Assembly: GCF_045223415.1 (NCBI RefSeq)
Contig: NZ_JBEQZJ010000017.1
Span: 1-64,000 of the forward strand
Source: Hoskinsella mucinilytica
Lineage (GTDB): Bacteria > Bacillota_I > Bacilli_A > Erysipelotrichales > Erysipelotrichaceae
DNA length: 64,000 bases
Reading direction: 5' to 3'
The translations under genes and the position numbers were made by a program. The notes below the pieces were generated by a model. That model worked only from the letters and a program-made list of their open reading frames with translations. It was not told the DNA's origin and did no database searches. Positions 16,716 through 25,711 of the stretch are shown here, one piece after another (within the stretch, counting starts at the first letter, position 1; each line of letters begins with the position of its first letter).

Positions 16716-18002
16716 CTACATACTGTTATTTCCTAATTCGTGATAAGGAAGAATAACAGTCGTCACAAATTTCTTTTCAGAATCTAAATATTGAAACTTG
16801 ACTTGACCATGTAATAAATGAACTGCTTGCTTTATATTTTTGATTCCTATTCCATGAATTTCTTTATCTCGTTTATTAGATTCAAGAAAATCTTGTCTAT
16901 TTATATTTGCCGTGTTTACTATTCTTATAATGATATAATTTGTTTCATTCTGTTTAAAAGTGATATAAATTGATCCACCACCTATACAACAGCTTTCAAC
17001 AGCATTTTCCAATATATTGTATAGAATAGTTATTAAATCATATAAATGTATGTAACATAAATCTAAATCCTGTATTTCATCATAAATAAATTTAATTTTA
17101 CTTGTATCAAGCTTCTCATTTATATTACAAAGAACCAAATCTAAAATTTTATTACCACTACAGTTTTGGTTAGATAATTTGATTGATGCCTCAAACATAC
17201 TTTGCAGATATTGCTTCATTTGCTCATAATCATTATTTAATAATAAAGTATTCAATATATTAATGTGTTTATTGAAATCATGAATGTATCTCTTATTATC
17301 ACTATACCTTTGATCAATTAATTTATAATATAATTCATTTAATTTGTCTTTTGTTTTAGTTTCATTTAATTCAATATTTAATCTTTCTGATTCATTTACT
17401 TTATACATTATATATAAAACAATAAAATTTGAGAAAAATAACATAATTATGCTTATTCTAACATAAATATTTATTGGATTAAAATCTTCTATAATACCAT
17501 AAATTAGTATAATATAAGATATTGGCATTATCATGACAGGAATTAACGATTTGAAATAAATTGTATTTGATAATAAGCTCTTCAATGGGAAATAGGTAAA
17601 AACCAGCAACATTTTTAAAACACTATTAAATATAATAAATAAAAAAGTCCCTATAATCGTATTTAATAATTCATAATAAAAATTATTTAAAAAGAAGAAA
17701 GACATAATTTCAGATATTGATGCTATTACATTATAAAGAACTGAAAAAACAATTGATGTTTTTATATTTATCCCAAAAATAAAATTAGATATTAACATAA
17801 TCATAAAGAAAAATACTACAAAATTTAATGTTTTGATTTCTAGCATGTTTATCATCGTCATAATTAAAATGATTGGTAATATAATCAAGTTTTTTAATTT
17901 AACTGTATTTGTATTGCTACTATCCTTATTCTCTAAGAATTTAAATACAATAGAAACATCAATAATATTTGATAAAATCAAAAGTAGTGAATTCATATTC
18001 AT
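16716..18002 (-). CDS. agrC: AgrC-type sensor histidine kinase
   Basis: 428 residues. The N-terminal ~200 residues hold about six membrane helices that should sense the cyclic peptide. A dimerization/phospho-acceptor helix follows with the His in RYIHDFNKHIN (about residue 240), then a GHKL ATPase domain with the N box ILYNILENAVESC and the G box IHGIGIKNIKQAV. It lies between agrA and agrD in the same direction; its ATG overlaps the end of agrA by 4 bases. Confidence 0.88.
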   Translation of the reverse strand: MNMNSLLLILSNIIDVSIVFKFLENKDSSNTNTVKLKNLIILPIILIMTMINMLEIKTLNFVVFFFMIMLISNFIFGINIKTSIVFSVLYNVIASISEIMSFFFLNNFYYELLNTIIGTFLFIIFNSVLKMLLVFTYFPLKSLLSNTIYFKSLIPVMIMPISYIILIYGIIEDFNPINIYVRISIIMLFFSNFIVLYIMYKVNESERLNIELNETKTKDKLNELYYKLIDQRYSDNKRYIHDFNKHINILNTLLLNNDYEQMKQYLQSMFEASIKLSNQNCSGNKILDLVLCNINEKLDTSKIKFIYDEIQDLDLCYIHLYDLITILYNILENAVESCCIGGGSIYITFKQNETNYIIIRIVNTANINRQDFLESNKRDKEIHGIGIKNIKQAVHLLHGQVKFQYLDSEKKFVTTVILPYHELGNNSM

Positions 18003-18703
18003 TCAATATCTCCCAAATAGTCAAATAATAAACTCTTAAATTTATCTTTATAAGTTCGAGATAGAGGTATTGTACCACCACTTTTTAATATGACTTGATT
18101 ATTTTTTATATAATAAACATGCTTTAAATTTACTAAAAATGAATTATGAGAACGCACAAAATGATTTTGACTTAATAATTCCTCCCATTTTTTCAATTGT
18201 TTCTTAGAACTTCTTTTGCTACCTTTATAATATATATATGTACTTCTTCCAACAACTTCTATGTATTCTATATTTCTATAATATAGTTTTAATCCCGTTT
18301 GTAATTCATCAAAAACAAACAAATCATCTTCTATTATTTTTTTTAAAACATTCTTTAAATCATAAAACAATTCTTCTTTATCAATTGGTTTAGTTATATA
18401 TCGTAGTGCTCTTACTCTATATCCCTCTTTAAGGTATGCATTTGAGCTAGATATAAAAATAATATTTTGCTCTTCATTATTATCAATAAATTTTCTAGCT
18501 ATTGATATTCCATCAATATCAACTAATTGAATATCTAACAATATTAAGTCATATTTAGAAACACTTTCTAATAACTTATAACCAGATTTATAAACATCAA
18601 TTACATAGTCATATATCTTAAAATCATGAAGAAATTCCTTAAATAAAGTATATATAATTTTTAGATCTTCAATATCATCATCACATATAGCAAATTTATA
18701 CAT
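17999..18703 (-). CDS. agrA: AgrA-type LytTR response regulator
   Basis: 234 residues. The receiver domain has the acidic pair in ICDDD and the phospho-acceptor Asp in LILLDIQL. A LytTR DNA-binding domain follows, with the typical HNSFLVNLKHVYYI. I start at MYKFAI, which has GGGGTGAG upstream; the ATG 27 bases earlier has no site. LytTR proteins bind pairs of 9-10-base direct repeats about two helical turns apart, which matches the repeats at agrD and at 18981. Confidence 0.88.
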   Translation of the reverse strand: MYKFAICDDDIEDLKIIYTLFKEFLHDFKIYDYVIDVYKSGYKLLESVSKYDLILLDIQLVDIDGISIARKFIDNNEEQNIIFISSSNAYLKEGYRVRALRYITKPIDKEELFYDLKNVLKKIIEDDLFVFDELQTGLKLYYRNIEYIEVVGRSTYIYYKGSKRSSKKQLKKWEELLSQNHFVRSHNSFLVNLKHVYYIKNNQVILKSGGTIPLSRTYKDKFKSLLFDYLGDIE

Positions 18704-18707
18704 ATTC

Positions 18708-18908
18708 TCACCCCAATATTTTCTTATCATATTTATCTATGATTGCTTCTATGTCTAAAATATTTTGTTCATATAGACAATTATCAGGATATTTATTGTT
18801 TACTTTGTTATATACGCTATCTATACCATTTATCTCTAATAATCTATTTATGATACTACCATAATATTCATTTCCAAGCATTTTTATGATTTCTTTAAAT
18901 TTAGACAT
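18708..18908 (-). CDS. Small protein of unknown function, first gene of the agr operon
   Basis: 66 residues (MSKFKEI... ending DKYDKKILG), mixed charged and hydrophobic, helical in appearance, no membrane segment, no family recognised. GAGGTG lies 9 bases before the ATG. It ends 4 bases before the agrA start and is probably co-transcribed with it from the region holding the AgrA-like repeats. Confidence 0.6.
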   Translation of the reverse strand: MSKFKEIIKMLGNEYYGSIINRLLEINGIDSVYNKVNNKYPDNCLYEQNILDIEAIIDKYDKKILG

Positions 18909-18980
18909 TGAATAAAACACCTCACATAAATATATCCAGACTTATCTTAAATCCTTATATTTAATAAATCAAGAGAAAAT

Positions 18981-19040
18981 CATAACTGACTTAAATATTA
19001 CATAACTTACATTTAAATAATCATACTTACATGTTATACT
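18981..19040 (+). promoter_or_regulatory. AgrA-like repeats and promoter of the divergent membrane-protein gene
   Basis: CATAACTGACTT starts at 18981 and CATAACTTAC at 19001, 20 bases apart. The complements TCAGTTATG and TAAGTTATG each match 8 of 9 positions of the AgrA repeat consensus. Just downstream lie a poor -35 (TTTAAA, 19012-19017) and an extended -10 TGTTATACT (TATACT at 19035-19040). Repeats abutting a weak -35 are what an AgrA-activated promoter looks like. Confidence 0.6.
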
Positions 19041-19080
19041 GAAATCATCTTTTTTCAAATTTATGAAAGGACACTTTAGC

Positions 19081-19530
19081 ATGAGAAAAACACTTTATTC
19101 TTTTATTACTGTAACGTCATACATCTTAACTAATATATGCTATTATTTTTTTAGTTATTGTTATCAATTACACACATATAAAGGAGAAGGTTATGCTAAT
19201 ATCAAAAATCTTAATTCAAATAACTATATTCCCAATTTGATTTTTTTTATCCTATTTTCACTAGTTACGACAATTTTTTTATATCTAATTTTCAGGAATT
19301 CCAGGAAAAATATATTAAACTTAATACTTCATTTGGGAATCGTTTTTATATTGAATTATTCTATATGTATAATTATCCCTATATATTCTTTCTTTTATGA
19401 TGATTGGACTCAACTAGTCTTCTCTATATGGAATAAATCTTTGTTTATTTTCAATATTCTTTTTACTATTTCCATAACACTTATTCTATATTTGATTGAT
19501 ATAACAAATAAAAAGTTTCCTAGAAAATGA
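19081..19530 (+). CDS. Four-helix membrane protein, probable agr target
   Basis: 149 residues with about four membrane helices and no recognised family. The start MRKTLYSF has GAAAGGA upstream; an earlier in-frame ATG would include that site. It is one of very few plus-strand genes in the element and diverges from the agr operon. Its promoter carries the AgrA-like repeats, so it may be the local output of the quorum-sensing system. Role unknown: self-protection, export and signalling are all possible. Confidence 0.6.
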   Translation: MRKTLYSFITVTSYILTNICYYFFSYCYQLHTYKGEGYANIKNLNSNNYIPNLIFFILFSLVTTIFLYLIFRNSRKNILNLILHLGIVFILNYSICIIIPIYSFFYDDWTQLVFSIWNKSLFIFNILFTISITLILYLIDITNKKFPRK

Positions 19531-19688
19531 ATTAAGAAAATCCTTAAAAATCAGTTAGAGGATTCAATAGTAACCAATTACATAATTCAAATTCAATTAT
19601 AATAAGTTTAGTCATAATATGAATTAATGCTTGGAGTTTTTTAGACACCTAAGAATAGAGACTTTATCGCTATTTTAAATATAAAAAT

Positions 19689-19740
19689 ATCGAGCCAAAT
19701 TGTCTTGAGTAATAGACTCTCGAAAACTATTTGGCTCGAT
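19689..19740. terminator. 12-base perfect inverted repeat between convergent genes
   Basis: ATCGAGCCAAAT (19689-19700) and its complement (19729-19740) lie between convergently transcribed genes. It may serve as a bidirectional terminator, although there is no long T-run. Confidence 0.5.
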
Positions 19741-19811
19741 CAAATCAGATTTATAACTAAATTAAGCACCATTCTTAGCGATTTTAAATTTTTTCTTATT
19801 CAAATAAATTT

Positions 19812-22100
19812 TTAAATATTTATTCTGTCTTTGATGAATTCTACAAAAGCTTGGCCAGCAGCTTCTAATTGGTCATGATCCGCAGAACTGATCATCCCAC
19901 GTATTGTCGATATGATTAAATCATCAGATGTATATACATCTATTGCGGTTTTTAAGTTATCAAAACTCCCGTTAAATGCATTAATCATAAATTGAGAAAA
20001 CCTGTGTTCATATTCTTTATCTGGCCCGTAATAATAATTCAATATAACGCCATGAATGACAGATGAGGAAGATTCTTTTAAATTTTGAATAATATTAACA
20101 GCATCCATATCAGCTAATATGTCCTGATAAGAAAAATTTGTATTTGCTGCATCATATGATCCCATAAGGGATCGAGCACTATTTAATCTTTCTGAAACTG
20201 TATTTCCTGTAACATCTTCAGCCATTGTTACTAAATCTCCAGCCCAGCCGGCAAATGCATCGTATAGCACATCATTTTCCGCAGTTTTATATAAAAGTGC
20301 ATTCATAACTGCCATTAAATGTTCAGATCCTATTCCATAACCTGTTAACGGATCATATATCTCTAATGGTGTCTTATAATTCATTATTTTTTTCGCTATT
20401 TCATAAAAATCTAAATCCATCGAACCTGCTGTTAATGTCCATATTTTTGAATTATATGTACCATAACGATATACCTGAATAGTTAATAGATTGGCCTCAG
20501 CAACATTACCTTTATAAGTATATGCTGCATTATATACATCTTGAACTTGTTCAACAAATTTTACATTAGCTTCATCAATAACTGAATCTGTTGTATTAAC
20601 ACTTGTAATACCTTGATCCAAGCCTGATACTGCATCATTGTCTATTTCAAAGTCGCTGACATTAACCGAAATTATTTGATTGAATGACCAGTTTTTGGGC
20701 ATTTTAAATCCTAAATTCCCACTAAAACCAGTAGACATACCACTTACGAAACTATATGTGACATAACCATAATCTGAAATAATAGTACAAGTATTTCTTG
20801 CACTATAGATACCTGCTCTATAGTTTCCATCAGATCTTAAAGTTTCAGATATTGATTTAAAATATGGAACAACACTATAGTATAAATCACCTTCCATTAT
20901 ATCTACATCAACTGCAAAATATATAACAGTTCCTCGTGGAAATCCAAATTCTTTTGCTGAAGATATTGCACTGATTGAATCTTCTCTACCTTGAGCACTA
21001 TTAAAATATTCTATTGAATTTGCCCATGTTTGGTAAATTGGAAAAATATGCATATCATTATTTAAAATAAGATTTATCTCAGTCGCTGTTAACCTTTTAT
21101 CCATCCCATTGATAATTCCATGTGTTATATATCTGCCTACATAAGTATACCCATAGCCTTTTAATACATTAATTCGTGCTTGTGTTAATGGAGTAGCGCA
21201 ATCGCATCCATTAACGTCACGATTTACATCTCCACTACTAAGTAATAAATATTTCATTAAGCTCGCATTTGCAATACCAGTAATTGGTAGTGACATAAAA
21301 GCTTCAAATCTTTTGATAGAATTTAAGGTAATTGAATCAAAATTTGTAGAAAATGTATCAAATTGTTCATAACCATTTATAAATAGACTCCACTGCAGGA
21401 ATTTTACGAAGATGCTGGATGAACCAGTTTTCAATGTTGGAAATAGCCGTGAAGTTGTTGGCCCAAATACACCATTTGCGGCACTTGCATCTAACCCTTC
21501 TTCCTTCTGTATAGCAAAGATTATTCCAGTGATAGTATCTCTTTGACAAACCCCATCGCAAGCTACATATTCCCCAATATAATCAAAATAATTATGATTA
21601 AGCTCTTTTTGAATTGATTGTATTTCTCCCTTACCACCATAATCTCCCAAAACTTTAAATTGTTTCATAGATAGAAGAACTTTCCAGATATGTATATTGA
21701 CATCTCCATTATTATTAGTTAACCCCATATCATTTTTCATAAAAGCTATAGCTAATCCACTACCTGTTATAGTATGAATACCTGTAAGTTGACCTCTTCC
21801 TGCATCGTAGCCTTTGCAATAACATGCCCCTTGAATGACCTTTACGATATTACTTGGTTTTTTTGAAGTATCATTAACGTCTACCGCCTTTATGATACCT
21901 AATGATTCCACTGCTGCTGCAGTAGCTGGTCCAAAAACACCATTTGGATTAGTTAATCCTAACTCAATTTGCAAAGCAACTATTAACGCATCAATAGTAC
22001 TCTGTCCTGTTGCACCATTTGCTTTAAGATTGTCGATTAATTTATTACCTTTATAAGTACTCTTAAGCCAGTTTTGAGTATTTACAACATATGGATCCAT
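19812..22100 (-). CDS. DUF1906 (glycoside-hydrolase-like) protein with peptidoglycan-binding repeats, copy B
   Basis: 762 residues, no signal peptide. The first ~300 hold several PG_binding_1-like repeats (TIDALIVALQIELGLTNPNGVFGPATAAAV and relatives). Residues ~305-515 form a DUF1906/Rv2525c-like TIM barrel (DCATPLTQARINVLKGYGYTYVGRYI; later GTVIYFAVDVDIM, YRAGIYSARNTC). The last ~230 residues are helical and unlike anything I recognise. The paralogue at 22487-24745 shares the front part only, an architecture seen in modular wall-targeted effectors and lysins. Export route and activity are unknown. Confidence 0.7.
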   Translation of the reverse strand: MDPYVVNTQNWLKSTYKGNKLIDNLKANGATGQSTIDALIVALQIELGLTNPNGVFGPATAAAVESLGIIKAVDVNDTSKKPSNIVKVIQGACYCKGYDAGRGQLTGIHTITGSGLAIAFMKNDMGLTNNNGDVNIHIWKVLLSMKQFKVLGDYGGKGEIQSIQKELNHNYFDYIGEYVACDGVCQRDTITGIIFAIQKEEGLDASAANGVFGPTTSRLFPTLKTGSSSIFVKFLQWSLFINGYEQFDTFSTNFDSITLNSIKRFEAFMSLPITGIANASLMKYLLLSSGDVNRDVNGCDCATPLTQARINVLKGYGYTYVGRYITHGIINGMDKRLTATEINLILNNDMHIFPIYQTWANSIEYFNSAQGREDSISAISSAKEFGFPRGTVIYFAVDVDIMEGDLYYSVVPYFKSISETLRSDGNYRAGIYSARNTCTIISDYGYVTYSFVSGMSTGFSGNLGFKMPKNWSFNQIISVNVSDFEIDNDAVSGLDQGITSVNTTDSVIDEANVKFVEQVQDVYNAAYTYKGNVAEANLLTIQVYRYGTYNSKIWTLTAGSMDLDFYEIAKKIMNYKTPLEIYDPLTGYGIGSEHLMAVMNALLYKTAENDVLYDAFAGWAGDLVTMAEDVTGNTVSERLNSARSLMGSYDAANTNFSYQDILADMDAVNIIQNLKESSSSVIHGVILNYYYGPDKEYEHRFSQFMINAFNGSFDNLKTAIDVYTSDDLIISTIRGMISSADHDQLEAAGQAFVEFIKDRINI

Positions 22101-22130
22101 AATATTACCTCCTTATTATCCTATTTTCAT

Positions 22131-22415
22131 TGGTCAAAACACATTTTATAAAAAACAACTTTGTCTGTTTCATAATCACTAATTTATAAAAGAACATTTT
22201 TCACTATTGAGTAAATAAATTTTCTTTGCTTATCATAATCTTCTATAGGTGTTTTAATAGTCTTAGTTTTTGCATTATATTGTGATAATGAGTAATGTTT
22301 GCCATCCCTTTCAAACATGAATATATTGGTCATTTATGTTTAGTTTCATACATATTACCAGTCTCTTCATTGCCATAATAATCATTTTTATATAACGATC
22401 ATAAAATTTCTGATA
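22131..22415 (-). pseudogene. Decayed 3' end of a duplicated beta-propeller-type gene
   Basis: This gene-free stretch matches the 3' end of the gene at 25712-26884 base for base over long runs, for example CTTTGCTTATCATAATCTTC and TGTTTGCCATCCC. It has small gaps and stops and no 5' part. It shows that a block containing that gene plus a DUF1906 gene was duplicated and one copy decayed. Confidence 0.85.
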
Positions 22416-22486
22416 TGCTATTCTACTAAGGAATGCGTGTTTATATACCAATTAACTTATAATACCAAGCGATCATTTACTAATTC

Positions 22487-24745
22487 CTATTTATTTGTAA
22501 CTAATTGCTTTGCAAATATACCAACTGAAGTAAGCCATGCTCCAAAAGCCTCTAAACCTGCCAATGCTGCTCCGACACCTGTATAAATTGTCACACCTAC
22601 TAATACAACAGCAAACGCATATTCAAATGCTTTTTTTACATCAAAACTAGAGTTATCATCAGGTTTAAGTGGTAATTGATTCAGCGTGAATTCAAAGGAA
22701 ATACCTGCTTTTGCTGTAACATTTGTTCCTTTTAAAGTTAATTCATCTGAGAAAACCTTAATAATGAATTTTATTCCAGTTATTGCAAAATCATAAGATA
22801 ATTCTATATAACCAGCAGTAGCACTAATCGCAATATTTCTAACATAATCCTCAACCTGAGTTTTTAAATTAGCATCTTCTATAACTGTCGTAATTTTACT
22901 AATTTTGTCTTTAAAACCTGCTGAAACATTTCCATCACTATCTAAATCAATTGGTATTATAGAGGAATCGGTACTTGTCTCCCAATCACTATAAACTCGC
23001 ATGTCAATATTCATTACAAATGTTCCATCTGTAACAGTTGCTAAGTGTATTGGTGCAGCATTGTATGAGAAGGTAAAATCTAATAATTGTGATGAAAAAT
23101 TCATTGCATCAGCTACTCTATATACAAAATCATTACGTAAAGAATTCTTTTGTTGCTCTACTCTCTTCTTATCAATTTCACTCACAGTATCGTCACTTAC
23201 TACATCAAATACAGAAATTCCTCCATCTATCTTTCCAGAATATGAAACTTTATCAAGGGGGAAACTTGGGGATGAATTCAATTCATATTCAAAAAATTGA
23301 TCAAACACCCAATTCTTTGGTAACGGGAATCCTAGATTACCAGCAAAACCCCAAGACATTCCACAAATAAAACTCGCATCAGCATATTCTTTATTTGATA
23401 TTATAGTACACACTTGCCTTGGAGCATAAATACCAACCCTATATCCTTTTGGATTATCCCCAGAAAAGAACACCTGTTTTATTGACCAAAAATATGGAAT
23501 GATGTTTTCTATAACTTCATCTCCATAGCAATCAAAATCTACGGCAAAGTATATTATGGACCCAGATGGAGCACCTATTTTCCTCGCAGCTTCTATTGCT
23601 ATTCTAGCATCTTCAGAGCCCTGCATTCGATTTTGAAAATATTTAGAATAGTAACCACCATCTTGATAAATCAAAAATACATTTAACCCAGCGTCACTAA
23701 TATATTTAATTTCATCTTTAGTTAAATATTTTGGTATAAAATCATTCCCAACACTTCCTGTTAAATACCTTCCAACATGTGTATATCCAGCTTTTTTTAT
23801 ATCTAACGCTTGTTGTCTATTTAGAACAGTAGAGCAATCGCAAGCATATGCTTTTCTATCTTGATCACCAGTGCTTGTCATTAATGCTTTTATGGTCGTT
23901 GGATTTGCCACTCCTAAAGATACAGCTCCAACTGATACAAGAGCATAGTCTGTTTGCATTTGAGAAACTTGTTTTTTTGTGGATTCATCATATGTTCCAT
24001 TAAAATTACTTGTTTCATACCCATTTACATAAAGAGCATATTGTAGTATTTTAATATATTTAGCATAACTGCTAGATGAATTTACTGATAAAGTAGGACA
24101 TTTACTGAATGTAGAAGGTCCGAAATTGATCTGTGTTAAGTCATCTACAACAGTTAGTCCTTCTGCTGCTTGTAAAGCCCCTATAAGAGATAATGCCGTT
24201 CTTCTCGAAATCACACCATCACATGGCCCTATACCTAATTGATTTGCCCAATCAATATTAAGCTGTTTTTGTAGTTTTTGAATTCTGTAATCTCCATTAT
24301 CAACTAATTTGAACCAAAACAATGACAACAACCCTGACCACACTTTCCAGTTAATAATACCATCTACTTCTATACCAGCATCCTGTTGCATAGATTTAAC
24401 TGCATTGACCCCAGTTGTGTAATAAATTCCAGTGATACCCCCAGCATTATACCCTTTTGCAAATAAAGCCCCTTGAATTAAGCATACATCTACACTTGGC
24501 TCATCATCAGGTTCCATTTTAACAATAGGATTCATGTTTTTCATACAAGCCAATGTTACAGGACCTAATTCACCTGTTGGAGTTATTGCATGTTCAATTT
24601 GAAAAGCTCTTACAGTTGCTTGCATTAAAGTAGTTCCTGTATTACCATTTGGCGTAATATGAACCCAACCTGAACTGTTACCAAAAATAGTATTCAACCA
24701 ATTCTGAAATGTTACAATATTTGAATCTCTTGCTTCTTTTTCCAT
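22487..24745 (-). CDS. DUF1906 (glycoside-hydrolase-like) protein with peptidoglycan-binding repeats, copy A
   Basis: 752 residues, no signal peptide. N-terminal repeats of the PG_binding_1 type (TVRAFQIEHAITPTGELGPVTLACM) precede a DUF1906 barrel at about 300-510 (DCSTVLNRQQALDIKKAGYTHVGRYL, GSIIYFAVDFDCYG, YRVGIYAPRQVC). The C-terminal ~230 residues look beta-rich and end in a hydrophobic helix (AFAVVLVGVTIYTGVGAALAGLEAFGAWL), unlike copy B. A YcxB-like membrane protein is encoded 4 bases upstream. Wall-targeted function is inferred. Confidence 0.7.
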   Translation of the reverse strand: MEKEARDSNIVTFQNWLNTIFGNSSGWVHITPNGNTGTTLMQATVRAFQIEHAITPTGELGPVTLACMKNMNPIVKMEPDDEPSVDVCLIQGALFAKGYNAGGITGIYYTTGVNAVKSMQQDAGIEVDGIINWKVWSGLLSLFWFKLVDNGDYRIQKLQKQLNIDWANQLGIGPCDGVISRRTALSLIGALQAAEGLTVVDDLTQINFGPSTFSKCPTLSVNSSSSYAKYIKILQYALYVNGYETSNFNGTYDESTKKQVSQMQTDYALVSVGAVSLGVANPTTIKALMTSTGDQDRKAYACDCSTVLNRQQALDIKKAGYTHVGRYLTGSVGNDFIPKYLTKDEIKYISDAGLNVFLIYQDGGYYSKYFQNRMQGSEDARIAIEAARKIGAPSGSIIYFAVDFDCYGDEVIENIIPYFWSIKQVFFSGDNPKGYRVGIYAPRQVCTIISNKEYADASFICGMSWGFAGNLGFPLPKNWVFDQFFEYELNSSPSFPLDKVSYSGKIDGGISVFDVVSDDTVSEIDKKRVEQQKNSLRNDFVYRVADAMNFSSQLLDFTFSYNAAPIHLATVTDGTFVMNIDMRVYSDWETSTDSSIIPIDLDSDGNVSAGFKDKISKITTVIEDANLKTQVEDYVRNIAISATAGYIELSYDFAITGIKFIIKVFSDELTLKGTNVTAKAGISFEFTLNQLPLKPDDNSSFDVKKAFEYAFAVVLVGVTIYTGVGAALAGLEAFGAWLTSVGIFAKQLVTNK

Positions 24746-24749
24746 ATAT

Positions 24750-25280
24750 TTATACCCTCCTGTTTTGGTATATTTGTATGTTTTTTGATTTTAATAAGGT
24801 TAATAATTCTCTTTTTAAATTATTTGAGATATTTCTCTTTTCAATTGGAAGCAAATATGCTTTTTCTCCAATAATATTATAATAATTTTTACTTTCTATA
24901 ACTCTTTTAATAGAATCATATGAGATTGTGCCTTCAGATTGTCCTTGGATGTTTTGATGATAGTTAACGATAATTTCTTTTTCAGTGAATGTTACTGTAT
25001 AATGTAAATTATCTGTTTTGAAATTAGATACCAAAAGCCTACTTTGCTTTTTGCTATAAACTGATTCTAGTATAAATTTTTCTCCGTAAGTAAGAATACT
25101 AATGAAAATAAATATTAAACTAAAATCATAAACATTCAAGAAAATATGTAATAAAAAACTTACTGGAATCATGAGTGGTGCTAACCACATAATAATTCTA
25201 AAATTCTTTTTCCACATAAAATTTACGGATTTTGATATATCTTTGAAATCTGTAACATTAATATGATTTTCTATAATCAT
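24750..25280 (-). CDS. YcxB-like membrane protein
   Basis: 176 residues. Two membrane helices (about 30-75) are followed by a cytoplasmic region resembling YcxB C-terminal domains (TVTFTEKEIIVNYHQNIQGQSEGTISYDSIKRVIE...YLLPIEKR). The start MIIENH has GGAGG 8 bases upstream; the longer frame starts from a TTG without a site. It ends 4 bases before copy A of the DUF1906 gene, so the two are co-translated. A protective or anchoring role for its partner is possible but unproven. Confidence 0.6.
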   Translation of the reverse strand: MIIENHINVTDFKDISKSVNFMWKKNFRIIMWLAPLMIPVSFLLHIFLNVYDFSLIFIFISILTYGEKFILESVYSKKQSRLLVSNFKTDNLHYTVTFTEKEIIVNYHQNIQGQSEGTISYDSIKRVIESKNYYNIIGEKAYLLPIEKRNISNNLKRELLTLLKSKNIQIYQNRRV

Positions 25281-25711
25281 TATTAACACCTCCAACTTAT
25301 TAACAACTTAATTTATTTTGATATTCGTTATAAGTTATAAACTGTTCTAAATAGATTTTTCAATATCTTCATCTACCTTATTTCTTATAATCAAATATAT
25401 TATGCTATATTCTAAAGTGAATCATTGCGGTTGTTAATTCGCTAAAACAGTTGATTTTAGATTATTTCTATAGAAATGACAATTATTTCATAAAATCATT
25501 GGTATGATTCGTATTTTAAGTCATCTGCAAAGTACCTTATTTATCAACTTATTTCAACATCCGGAATAGTTCAAAATAAAGTATAGTTATATCGAATAAC
25601 ATACATAAAAATGATATAACATATTAATTAATTTGAAAATCATATTGTGCTGGTTACTTATTCATCAATAAAAATATCGATCCATAATATTACTTCCTAA
25701 TTTACATAATT
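25281..25711. other. AT-rich gap without recognisable features
   Basis: About 430 bases between two minus-strand genes. I see no open frame with a ribosome site, no strong hairpin and no tRNA. It presumably carries the promoter for the YcxB/DUF1906 pair. Confidence 0.5.
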
